NCBI GenBank assembly: GCA_011773465.1
Contig: WVXO01000012.1
Coordinates: forward strand, 2,368 to 66,367
Origin: Candidatus Aminicenantota bacterium
GTDB taxonomy: Bacteria > Acidobacteriota > Aminicenantia > Aminicenantales > Aminicenantaceae
Reading direction: 5' to 3'
Length of the DNA stretch: 64,000 nt
Part shown: in pieces, positions 42,316-50,358 of the stretch
How the letters are laid out: every line of letters starts with the position of its first letter
How positions within the stretch are numbered: the stretch's first letter is position 1
The notes under the pieces: model-generated
Seen by the model: only the letters and a program-made list of their open reading frames with translations
What the model was told of the DNA's origin: nothing
Database searches by the model: none
Made by a program: the position numbers and the translations under genes

Positions 42316-43410
42316 ATGTTCACTAGAAGAACTGCTAAAAAGTTCAGCAAGATTTATAAAGAGGCAAAGAAACCAGAAAATCGTTTCCACTTTGATCTTG
42401 AGAAAGACTGCCTGGTCCTTTTTTCTGACCATCACAAAGGCGATGGAAGTGCAGCGGATGACTTCAAGAAAAACGCTCTCCTTTATGAATCAGCTCTTTC
42501 TTTCTACAAAGAAAACGGATTCAAGCTTATCGTTCTCGGAGATAACGAAGAACTCTGGGAGTGCAGCTATGATCAGATTCTGGCGATACACAGACAAATA
42601 ATCGAGAAAGAAATCGAGATCGCTCTAGTCTCCCCGAATCAAAAGAAGATAAGAATATGGGGAAATCATGACAAAGAGGTATCTCTGTGGAGGTTCAGAA
42701 GGTTTTTAAAAGCTCTGGGTGAAAAGATCCTGAATAAAGTTGATCATAGAAAAGGTCTCTGTCTTGGTGAAGATATTTTTCTGATCCATGGTCACCAGGG
42801 GAGATTTTTTGAGGACAAAGCCTGGAGGGTGAGCCGCTGGGCTGTCCAATTTGTTTGGAAAACAATGCAAAAAATCTTTAAAATCGGAATTGACGGCCCC
42901 GCAGAAAATTATGAGATCAGGGACGACTTGGAGTTTCAATACTATGAGTGGGCCAAGAAAAATAAGGTGATGTTAGTCTGCGGTCACACTCATCGAGCAA
43001 TTTTCGCTTCCTTGACTCATTTTGACCGCCTTCAAATAGAAATTCGCCACTTGGAAAAACTCTTAAAGGAAACGCCCACAGAAGGGCGGGAGAAACTAGA
43101 GAAAGAAATAAATAGGAAAAAAGCAGAGAGAGAAAAAATACTGAGGAAAAGATCGGGAATAATGCCTAAATCCTTTGCTAAACATCCTGGGTGGCCCATT
43201 CCTTGTTATTTTAATGCCGGCTGTTGTGGCTACACGAACGGGATAACCTGTCTTGAAATAGAGAGACAAACGATTCGTCTTATCAAATGGCAGCGTGACA
43301 GCGGCGAGAGAATCGTCTTGGCTGAAGAAAACATTCAACTCCTTCTCAAATACATCAAAGAAAGTCGCTCTGTGGATGAATCCCTGGAGCCAAAATTGAA
43401 AGACTACTGA
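42316..43410 (+). CDS. Calcineurin-like metallophosphoesterase
   Basis: ATG 42316 has AAAAGG 6 bases upstream, while the track GTG at 42283 lies next to repeat sequence without ribosome site. The metallophosphoesterase signature is complete: FSDHHKGDGSAADDF, VLGDNEELWE, WGNHDKEVS, LIHGHQGRFFEDK, VCGHTHRAIFA. A helical charged insertion (HLEKLLKETPTEGREKLEKEI) precedes NAGCCGYTNGITCLEI. This arrangement recalls LpxH/YbbF-like phosphoesterases, but the substrate is not certain. It is cytosolic, with no signal peptide. Confidence 0.87.
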   Translation: MFTRRTAKKFSKIYKEAKKPENRFHFDLEKDCLVLFSDHHKGDGSAADDFKKNALLYESALSFYKENGFKLIVLGDNEELWECSYDQILAIHRQIIEKEIEIALVSPNQKKIRIWGNHDKEVSLWRFRRFLKALGEKILNKVDHRKGLCLGEDIFLIHGHQGRFFEDKAWRVSRWAVQFVWKTMQKIFKIGIDGPAENYEIRDDLEFQYYEWAKKNKVMLVCGHTHRAIFASLTHFDRLQIEIRHLEKLLKETPTEGREKLEKEINRKKAEREKILRKRSGIMPKSFAKHPGWPIPCYFNAGCCGYTNGITCLEIERQTIRLIKWQRDSGERIVLAEENIQLLLKYIKESRSVDESLEPKLKDY

Positions 43411-43420
43411 TGTCGTGAAA

Positions 43421-43688
43421 GGGATCAAACTTGTAAAACTTGAATAATTTCTTTCTTTTTTATAAACAAATGGCATTAGAATTCTAACGTGTGTAGACCA
43501 ACGGATCCATGCCTTCAAGACTCGAATTTCTTGCCTTTTCTTGTGCTAGACCAAGGGGATCAGACCTTTAAAATTTATGTTTATCACTTTATCTTGAAGG
43601 CCCGATTTTTTATTATATTGAAAAGCTCATGTTTTAAAGGTCGGATCACAAAGATTTAAAATAACTCAAGTTTTGCAAGTCTGACCCC
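43421..43688. mobile_element. Family B element, decayed copy with nested second element
   Basis: The outer arms are GGGATCAAACTTGTAAAACT... (43421 on) and CTCAAGTTTTGCAAGTCTGA...CCCC (ending 43688). Inside them another inverted pair, GATCAGACCTTTAAAA (from 43557) and TTTTAAAGGTCGGATC (to 43647), bounds a related 93-base element. The 428-base gap between metallophosphoesterase and flavin reductase therefore consists mainly of repeat material. Confidence 0.65.
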
Positions 43689-43838
43689 CTGACTTTGTTT
43701 TTGTTTGAAAAATAATTATAATTCGAAAAAGATAAAAGTTTCAGGAGAATCCGAAAAAAGGATTTCAAATAAGTAAAAGGTTTACTGCTTAGCTCAAAAC
43801 TTAAGCGGACATCAAGCGTGTCATCCTAGGAGGTGGCT

Positions 43839-44399
43839 ATGAAAAAAATAACAACTCAAATCGAAAAATTTCAGCATTTTTATCCTTATACTGTGGCCAT
43901 TGTGGGCGCTCAATCAGAAAATCAAATCAATTACATGGCCTGTGCCTGGCATACCGCCCTTTCCTTTGATCCACCGCTCTTCGGTGTTCTTGTCGCCAAA
44001 AAGAGACTTACGCATCAAGTTATCTATGAGGCAAGAGAATTCACCGTGAACTTTATCAGCTCAGAACGGGTAAAACTCTCTGCTCAGATGGGAAGAAAAT
44101 CAGGTCATGATATGGACAAGATCAAAGAGTTTAAGGTTAAACTTTCGCCCGCAAAAATTATCCAAACCCCTGTCTTCGATGAAGCTTATGTCTCTTTCGA
44201 ATGTAAAGTGGCAGATATCAGAGCTTACGGAGACCACGATCTTTTCGTAGGTGAAGTCTTAGCAATCCATGAAGAAGAGAAAAGCTTCAACTCAGAAGGG
44301 ATTCTCAATACCGGAAAAATTCATCCTCTTCTTTATCTTGGAAACGACTTTTACATCACCATCAACCCTGATACTCTCAAGCATGTCATTCCCGATTAG
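43839..44399 (+). CDS. Flavin reductase family (FMN-binding) protein
   Basis: ATG 43839 lies 5 bases behind AGGAGG; the track GTG at 43833 is part of that site. The fold pattern is that of flavin-reductase-like FMN-binding split barrels: YPYTVAIVGAQSENQINYMACAWHTALSFDPPLFGVLVAKKRLTHQVI, then FTVNFISSERV, then YVSFECKVADIRAYGDHDLFVGEVLAI. The length of 186 fits. Partner and substrate are unknown. The family B element copy 2 begins directly behind its stop. Confidence 0.88.
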   Translation: MKKITTQIEKFQHFYPYTVAIVGAQSENQINYMACAWHTALSFDPPLFGVLVAKKRLTHQVIYEAREFTVNFISSERVKLSAQMGRKSGHDMDKIKEFKVKLSPAKIIQTPVFDEAYVSFECKVADIRAYGDHDLFVGEVLAIHEEEKSFNSEGILNTGKIHPLLYLGNDFYITINPDTLKHVIPD

Positions 44400-44400
44400 C

Positions 44401-44561
44401 GGGATCAGACTTGCAAAACTTGAGTTTTTTGTAGGATAAAATGAAATCATATAAACTAAGGGCGTTAATTAAAAAGCAGAAAAAAACTCAACCTTAAAAG
44501 GCCTGATCCCTCAGGAAAAACAGGCAAAAATAAATAACTCAAGTTTTGCAAGTCTGACCCC
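44401..44561. mobile_element. Family B MITE-like element, copy 2 (161 bp)
   Basis: The ends are GGGATCAGACTTGCAAAACT... and the inverse CTCAAGTTTTGCAAGTCTGA...CCC. They form inverted terminal repeats of about 26 bp with one or two mismatches. The element lies immediately after the flavin-reductase stop and ends 14 bases before the S9 peptidase ATG. The S9 gene must therefore use a promoter inside the element or further upstream. No target duplication is evident. Confidence 0.8.
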
Positions 44562-44574
44562 AATGGAGGTTTAA

Positions 44575-46941
44575 ATGAGGCATATGAAAAAAAAGCATTT
44601 TCTTTCCCTTATCTTTGTACTGATCATTATTTTTGGGATTATTCATGCCCAGGGAGAAAGCACAAAGGCTTCAAAGTTCGAACTGACGATTGACACCATA
44701 ATGAAGGGTACTGAGCTTGTCGGCACCGCGCCCTCAAACGTTATGTGGTCAGTGGAGGGGGCAAAGCTTTATTTCCGCTGGCAAAAACCTGGAGAGGAAA
44801 AGTCTGAATTTTATTCGATTACAAAGTCGAATCTATCCCCAAAAAAGACGACTATCGAAGACCTTCTTAAGCTTCCTCCCATTCCCTCTCGCCGTTCTTC
44901 CTACTCCCGCTACTTTCGTTCTGGACTCCGCGGGGTGGAGATAAAATTCGACAGGAAGAAAAAAAGAGCTCTTATTGTACGGGAAGGGGACATAAGTCTT
45001 CTGGATATTGCGGCAGGAAAAACCACCCAGCTTACGTTCACAGACGACCGGGAGTCAAACGCAAATTTCTCGTTTGACCAGAAAAAAATCTATTTTACCT
45101 ATCAAAATAACCTCTTCCTCCTCTCTCTTGAAAACAACAGCCTTCGCCAGATGACTTCTATCTCTAAAAAGACTCCTCCTCTGGGTAAAAAGCCAGATGA
45201 GGTCGAAGAATGGTACCGTGAACAGCAGCAAGAACTCTTTCAAGAATTCAAGAAAGGGCAAAAAAGAACGGATCAGAGGGAGACACTTCCCTCTTCTGGC
45301 AGAATAAAAAAAAGAAAGCCTTTTTTGCTGGGCCAAGATCAGAACCTTTATAATTTCGATCTTTCTCCCGATGAAAAATACGTTGTTTTTATGATTTCTG
45401 AAAGTCTATCTGCGGCTAAACGGACAATCGTCCCCAACTATGTCACCAGAACAGGATTCACCGAAACAATAAATTCCCACACAAAAGCTGCCCAATCATC
45501 GAGAGATTACAAAGCAGGAATCATGGATGCCTCCAATGGAGAAGTTAAATGGGTCGATTACAATCAAGAAGGAAAAAAAATTCTTCCATCAACTATATTC
45601 TGGTCTCCAGACGGGAAAAAATGTGCCCTGACCGCAAGTTCTGATGACAGGAAGGACGAGTGGCTTTTACTCCTAGATATAAGCAGCGGAAAAACATCCG
45701 TCATCGAATATATCCATGATGAGGCCTGGGTTGGCCCGTTGGGGTTGACAAACATCACCTGGTATCCGGATGGCCGTCGTATTTTTTATATCTCGGAGAA
45801 GGATGGCTATGCTCATCTTTATAGAGCTTCTCCTGACGGGAAACAGAAAAAACAACTTACCAAGGGCAAATTTGAGGTTTACAGAGCCCAGCTCTCCAAG
45901 GATGGTAAAAAATGGTATTTGCTATCTAATGAAGAACACCCGGGGGAGCGCCACTTGTACTCCATGAAAGCGGAAGGAGGCAAAAGGACGAAAATCACCT
46001 CTTTGAGAGGTCGCAACCAGGCCATTCTATCCCCAGATGAATCTTCTCTGGCCATTATTTATTCCTCTAGCAACAATCCTCCGGAACTCTATTTCCAGCC
46101 TAACAGGCCAGGAGCTGAGGCAACCCGGGTGACTCTATCCTCAACAGAAAAGTTTCGCTATTACGATTGGCATGAACCGGAAATCATAACATTTAAAGCT
46201 CGCGACGGAATCAATGTCTACGCCAGGCTCTACAGACCGAAAAACTGGCATGCTCAAAGTCCGGCTGTCATCTTTATCCATGGCGCCGGATATTTGCAGA
46301 ATGCCCATAGGGGTTGGAGCAGCTACTACCGGGAATACATGTTTCATAATTTATTGATGGACAAAGGCTATCTTGTCTTGGATGTTGATTACAGGGGGAG
46401 CGCTGGTTACGGCCGAGATTGTCGGACAGCCATCTACCGTCACATGGGAGGAAAAGACCTTGATGATATCGTCGACGCTGCTCAATTTCTGGTAAAAAAA
46501 TTGAATGTCAACCCGAATAGAATTGGAGTATATGGAGGGAGTTATGGAGGCTTTCTGACACTAATGGCTATGTTTAAAGCTCCTGATGTGTTCAAGGCAG
46601 GCGCTGCTTTACGACCTGTCACTGATTGGGCTCACTACCATCCAGGCTACACCGTAGATATTCTCAATCTCCCCCATGAAGACACCAAAGCTTATAAACA
46701 AAGCTCGCCCATCTATTTTGCAGAAGGACTCAAAGGTTCACTCCTCATCTGCCACGGTATGGTTGACACCAATGTCCATTTTCAGGATACAGTCAGATTG
46801 GTGCAACGTCTGATTGAACTAAGGAAGGAAGGCTGGGAAGTGGCTATTTATCCTGTGGAAGGGCACTCTTTTCATAACAGCTCCTCCTGGGCAGATGAAT
46901 ACAAGCGGATTTTCAAACTCTTCGAAGACAATTTGAAATAA
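44575..46941 (+). CDS. Exported S9-family (prolyl-oligopeptidase/DPP-like) peptidase
   Basis: GGAGG is 5 bases before the ATG, and a signal peptide (MKKKHFLSLIFVLIIIFGII) is present. Residues 50-540 form a WD40-like beta-propeller with repeated SPD/SKD motifs (DLSPDEKYVVFMIS, TWYPDGRRIFYIS). The alpha/beta-hydrolase domain has the nucleophile in GVYGGSYGGFLTLMAMF, the Asp in CHGMVDTNVHFQDT and the His in PVEGHSFHNSSSW. Such enzymes release dipeptides or acylated residues from peptides in the periplasm. It fits the set of exported peptidases in this half of the window. Confidence 0.93.
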   Translation: MRHMKKKHFLSLIFVLIIIFGIIHAQGESTKASKFELTIDTIMKGTELVGTAPSNVMWSVEGAKLYFRWQKPGEEKSEFYSITKSNLSPKKTTIEDLLKLPPIPSRRSSYSRYFRSGLRGVEIKFDRKKKRALIVREGDISLLDIAAGKTTQLTFTDDRESNANFSFDQKKIYFTYQNNLFLLSLENNSLRQMTSISKKTPPLGKKPDEVEEWYREQQQELFQEFKKGQKRTDQRETLPSSGRIKKRKPFLLGQDQNLYNFDLSPDEKYVVFMISESLSAAKRTIVPNYVTRTGFTETINSHTKAAQSSRDYKAGIMDASNGEVKWVDYNQEGKKILPSTIFWSPDGKKCALTASSDDRKDEWLLLLDISSGKTSVIEYIHDEAWVGPLGLTNITWYPDGRRIFYISEKDGYAHLYRASPDGKQKKQLTKGKFEVYRAQLSKDGKKWYLLSNEEHPGERHLYSMKAEGGKRTKITSLRGRNQAILSPDESSLAIIYSSSNNPPELYFQPNRPGAEATRVTLSSTEKFRYYDWHEPEIITFKARDGINVYARLYRPKNWHAQSPAVIFIHGAGYLQNAHRGWSSYYREYMFHNLLMDKGYLVLDVDYRGSAGYGRDCRTAIYRHMGGKDLDDIVDAAQFLVKKLNVNPNRIGVYGGSYGGFLTLMAMFKAPDVFKAGAALRPVTDWAHYHPGYTVDILNLPHEDTKAYKQSSPIYFAEGLKGSLLICHGMVDTNVHFQDTVRLVQRLIELRKEGWEVAIYPVEGHSFHNSSSWADEYKRIFKLFEDNLK

Positions 46942-46960
46942 AAGGCAATTTCCGTATAAT
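46933..46960 (+). promoter_or_regulatory. Possible promoter of the ABC-TPR-pilD operon
   Basis: TTGAAA (46933-46938) and TATAAT (46955-46960) are 16 bases apart and overlap the end of the S9 gene. The start codon at 46974 lies only about 7 bases behind the expected transcription start, so the message would be almost leaderless. This makes the call tentative. Confidence 0.35.
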
Positions 46961-46973
46961 AGGGAAGAACTTC

Positions 46974-47891
46974 ATGGGCACGGTACTCAAGATAGAGAAC
47001 CTTCACAAATCCTTCAAGCTGGGCTTTCTTCTCAAAAAAAAGGAAATCCTTAGAGGCATATCTCTATCTGTAGAACAGGGTGAGGTCTTCGGCTATCTCG
47101 GTCCGAATGGAGCAGGAAAAACCACGACCATCAAGTGTATTCTCGGTCTTATCTTTCCCGAGAAAGGAAAAATAGAAATTTTCTCTCATCCCCACCTTTC
47201 CCCTAAGGCTAAAGAGAAAATTGGATTTCTCCCTGAAAATCCTTATTTTTACGATCATCTGACAGCCTCGGAGTTTCTCGATTACTACAGCCAGTTGTTC
47301 TTGCTAAAAAAAGGGGAAAAAGAAGAAAAAATAAAAAACCTGATTCGCCTTGTTAATCTAGAGGATTCCGCAGACCTTCAGCTTCGAAAGTTTTCTCGAG
47401 GGATGCTGCAAAGAATAGGCATGGCTCAGGCTCTTCTCAACGACCCCTCTCTCGCCTTCTTGGATGAACCTCTGGGAGGCCTTGATCCTCTGGGAAGAAA
47501 AGAGATGAGAGACATCATTGTCCGACTCAAAGATGAAGGAAAAACCGTTTTCCTTTCCTCCCATATCCTTCAGGATATTGAAATGATATGCGACCGGGTA
47601 GCAATAATCGTCAACGGAAAGATTATCAACCAAGGAGCTCTTCATGATCTGATATCAGAAAAAATCCTGTTTACAGAAGTCATTCTCTCAGGCGTAGAAG
47701 AAAAAGAGCTTGAAGGACTGGGAGAATATTTTTCTGGGCATGGGGACAGGACACTGCTTAAAGTCTTCAAGGAAGAAAATGTTGAGAAAGTCCTCCAGCA
47801 TGTCCAGTCCAAAAACGGAAAAGTTCACTCTCTTATCCCCAGGACTGAAACCCTTGAAGATCTTTTTGTGGAGATCGTGAAGCAGAGATGA
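46974..47891 (+). CDS. ABC-2-type transporter ATPase
   Basis: Walker A GPNGAGKTTT (residues 43-52), Q-loop region LPENPYFYD, signature FSRGMLQRIGMAQALL (FSRGM in place of LSGGQ), Walker B LAFLDEPLGGLDP and switch His FLSSHIL are all visible. The C-terminal extension (LEDLFVEIVKQR) fits ABC-2 family exporters. It overlaps the permease gene by 4 bases. The same operon continues to a TPR protein and prepilin peptidase, an arrangement that ties this exporter to pilus or surface biogenesis (inference). Confidence 0.92.
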   Translation: MGTVLKIENLHKSFKLGFLLKKKEILRGISLSVEQGEVFGYLGPNGAGKTTTIKCILGLIFPEKGKIEIFSHPHLSPKAKEKIGFLPENPYFYDHLTASEFLDYYSQLFLLKKGEKEEKIKNLIRLVNLEDSADLQLRKFSRGMLQRIGMAQALLNDPSLAFLDEPLGGLDPLGRKEMRDIIVRLKDEGKTVFLSSHILQDIEMICDRVAIIVNGKIINQGALHDLISEKILFTEVILSGVEEKELEGLGEYFSGHGDRTLLKVFKEENVEKVLQHVQSKNGKVHSLIPRTETLEDLFVEIVKQR

Positions 47892-48652
47892 AAATAAAGG
47901 CGATTGCTTTCAACACATTCAAGGAAGCCATAAGAGATAGAATTCTCTATCTCCTCCTCTTTTTTGCAGCGGTCTGCATTATTTTCTCCCGTTTACTGGC
48001 TCTCCTTACTGTGGGAGATAAGGTTAAAATTATCAAGGATGTCGGCCTCACTTCGATCTCTCTCTTCGGTGCTCTGATGGCGATTTTGATGGGAACAGGG
48101 CTTGTTTTCAAAGAAATAGACAAGAAAACAATTTACACCATCGTCTCCAAGCCCATTCACCGTTATCAATTTCTCTTGGGAAAGTTTTTTGGGCTGATCT
48201 TTACCCTCTTCATCATGCTTCTTCTTATGAGCTTTATTTTCTTGGCTTGGGTCTTTTTCCACACCTTCACGATTGAATGGGAAATGTTTGTCGCCATCCT
48301 CTTCATCTTTTTCGAACTCTGCCTCGTAACTTCTGTCGCCCTTCTTTTCTCCTGTTTCTCCACGCCAATATTGAGCTCCATCTTTTCCCTCGCTTTTTAC
48401 GTGATCGGCCACACCGCCTGGGGGCTAGAAACTCTCATCAAAAAGATTCCACCAGGAATGGGAAAAACGCTAGTTCAAGCCCTCTACCACTTTATCCCCG
48501 ATCTTGAAAATTTCAATTTTAAAACAGAAATCGTGCAGCACCTGGATATTCCTTCTGAAGTATTTCTGTATTCGATCCTTTACGGTTTTTTTTACACTCT
48601 TTTTGTCCTGATAATAGCGGTCCTTGTCTTTAGAAAAAGAGATTTTATTTAA
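47888..48652 (+). CDS. ABC-2-type transporter permease
   Basis: Six membrane helices are visible (YLLLFFAAVCIIFSRLLALL, ISLFGALMAILMGTGLVF, FFGLIFTLFIMLLLMSFIFL, then three more). The cytosolic coupling region KTIYTIVSKPIHRYQFLLGK is typical of NosY/GldF-like ABC-2 permeases. Length 254 is normal for this type. It works with the ATPase just upstream (4-base overlap). The transported molecule is unknown. Confidence 0.85.
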   Translation: MKIKAIAFNTFKEAIRDRILYLLLFFAAVCIIFSRLLALLTVGDKVKIIKDVGLTSISLFGALMAILMGTGLVFKEIDKKTIYTIVSKPIHRYQFLLGKFFGLIFTLFIMLLLMSFIFLAWVFFHTFTIEWEMFVAILFIFFELCLVTSVALLFSCFSTPILSSIFSLAFYVIGHTAWGLETLIKKIPPGMGKTLVQALYHFIPDLENFNFKTEIVQHLDIPSEVFLYSILYGFFYTLFVLIIAVLVFRKRDFI

Positions 48653-48657
48653 GAGCT

Positions 48658-49521
48658 GTGAAAATATTTAAGAGAGAAAAAGATTTCAGCGCCATATTTC
48701 TTGTCGCACTCCTTATCTTATCCTGCGGCATCTTTATGAGTCTAAAAGTTAAAACCGATAATATTTACCGCAAAAAAATCCCTGGCTCTTCGATCATCTA
48801 CATTCCCTCAGGGCAATATCTCAAGTATGCTACTTTTGGCAATTCCTCTCTCCTGGCAGACCTTATTTACATCTGGTCTATCCAGTACTACAGCGACTAC
48901 ACTATCCCCGACATGTATGAATATCTAGATCATATTTTTTCAATCATAAACGAGCTAGACCCCGGCTACCTAGATCCATACGATGTCGGAGCTGTGATCG
49001 CTGCTTATGAAGCTAGAGATTTGGATCTAGCTTTTAAAATCCTGGATAGAGGCCTGGAGAAAAATCCGGAGCAGTGGCTTTTTCCCTACATGGCAGGCCA
49101 TTATGCCCAGATGATAAGGAAAGATCATAAGCTGGCTCAAGAGTACTACAAAAAGGCGATGAATATTGAGGGAGTTCCGCCCATTGTGAAGCGGCTTTAC
49201 GCTGACGCAATCTTCAAGTCCATGGATTATAAAAGAGCCCTGCAGACCTGGCTTGAAATCTACGAGACAGCAAAGGATGAAAGAACAAAAAAAATTGCTT
49301 CAAACCACCTGTATAATATCAAGGCTACAATAGATATCGAGAAGATAAATGGAGCCATCGAGAAATTCAAAGAGAGATACGGCCGTAATCCAATGGAACT
49401 ATCCCAGCTTGTTAGAGCCGGATTCCTTGATTCTCTGCCAAAGGATTTAGATGGAAAGGAATATATTTATGATTCCCGGACTGGAGAAGTGAAGCCCCCA
49501 ACAATCCCATGGAAACGATAA
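48658..49521 (+). CDS. Membrane-anchored TPR protein between ABC exporter and prepilin peptidase
   Basis: The start is GTG 48658, 5 bases behind the permease stop. An N-terminal membrane segment (AIFLVALLILSCGIFMSLKV) is followed by a TPR-like domain: YDVGAVIAAYEARDLDLAFKILDRGLEKNP, AQEYYKKAMNIEG, YKRALQTWLEIYETA. The segment FGNSSLLADLIYIWSIQYY looks conserved but is not a domain I can name. It ends near LSQLVRAGFLDSLPKDLDGKEYIYD, a pattern also seen behind pilin-like proteins. It overlaps pilD by 13 bases. Confidence 0.65.
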   Translation: MKIFKREKDFSAIFLVALLILSCGIFMSLKVKTDNIYRKKIPGSSIIYIPSGQYLKYATFGNSSLLADLIYIWSIQYYSDYTIPDMYEYLDHIFSIINELDPGYLDPYDVGAVIAAYEARDLDLAFKILDRGLEKNPEQWLFPYMAGHYAQMIRKDHKLAQEYYKKAMNIEGVPPIVKRLYADAIFKSMDYKRALQTWLEIYETAKDERTKKIASNHLYNIKATIDIEKINGAIEKFKERYGRNPMELSQLVRAGFLDSLPKDLDGKEYIYDSRTGEVKPPTIPWKR

Positions 49522-50285
49522 TCATTATAGCCTGCTTCGGCCTTGCTTGGGGAAGCTTCCTCAACGTGGTGATCTACCGCCTTCCCCTCAGAATGAGCCT
49601 TTTCAAACCTTCATCCTCTTGCCCCCACTGTAAAGAGAAGATAAAATTCTATGACAATATTCCTGTTCTTTCTTTTTTGCTCCTTCGAGGGAAGTGTCGC
49701 CATTGTAAAGGGAGAATTTCTCTAAGATACCCTCTGGTAGAGATATTGACCGCTGTCTGTTTTCTTCTTCTCTACTCCAAGCACTCGTTGAGCTTCTTTT
49801 TCTTTGCCTCCTGTGTATTTGTTTGCGCCTTGATCGCTTTAGGCTTTATCGATTTTTACCACCAGATACTTCCTGACGAGATAACTCTCTCCGGGTTGTT
49901 ACTGGCCCTCATCTACTCGCTTTTCCGCGAAGATTTAAACCTGAGGCAGGCCCTTATAGGGGCTGTGGCTGGAGCTGGATTTTTACTTTTCATCTACGTC
50001 GCTTATTATCTATTGCGCAAAAAGGAAGGGCTTGGGCTGGGAGACGTGACCATGATGCTTTTAATCGGAGCTTATTTAGGCTGGCGGCAGGCTTTTTTCA
50101 CCCTGATCTTGGCTTCCTTTGTCGGAGCCTTGGTTGGAATCTTCTTTATTTTCTACAGAAAGAAGGACTTTCAGTATTCCCTTCCGTTTGGGACCTTTCT
50201 TGCCCCGGCCGCATTTGCCGCACTTCTCTGGGGAGAAAGAATAATAAGTGCCTATTTGAGCCTTTTCAAGAATCTGACCCCTTGA
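49509..50285 (+). CDS. pilD: Prepilin peptidase / N-methyltransferase
   Basis: The N-terminal domain has the two Cys pairs of the bifunctional enzyme (C38-x-x-C41 and C63-x-x-C66 in SSCPHCKEKIKF and GKCRHCKGRI). The aspartyl-protease residues lie in GFIDFYHQILPDE and GLGLGDVTMM (Asp179, GxGD). Eight hydrophobic segments match the family. It cleaves the class III leader of the pilins in the adjacent minus-strand clusters and methylates their new N-terminus. It ends 73 bases from the convergent pilin operon. Confidence 0.95.
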   Translation: METIIIIACFGLAWGSFLNVVIYRLPLRMSLFKPSSSCPHCKEKIKFYDNIPVLSFLLLRGKCRHCKGRISLRYPLVEILTAVCFLLLYSKHSLSFFFFASCVFVCALIALGFIDFYHQILPDEITLSGLLLALIYSLFREDLNLRQALIGAVAGAGFLLFIYVAYYLLRKKEGLGLGDVTMMLLIGAYLGWRQAFFTLILASFVGALVGIFFIFYRKKDFQYSLPFGTFLAPAAFAALLWGERIISAYLSLFKNLTP

Positions 50286-50358
50286 AACCAGGAGGCTATC
50301 CGGAGAGATATTCGTCTTCAGCAGAAGGATTAATCTATTAAGCAGAAGCGTCTCTCTA

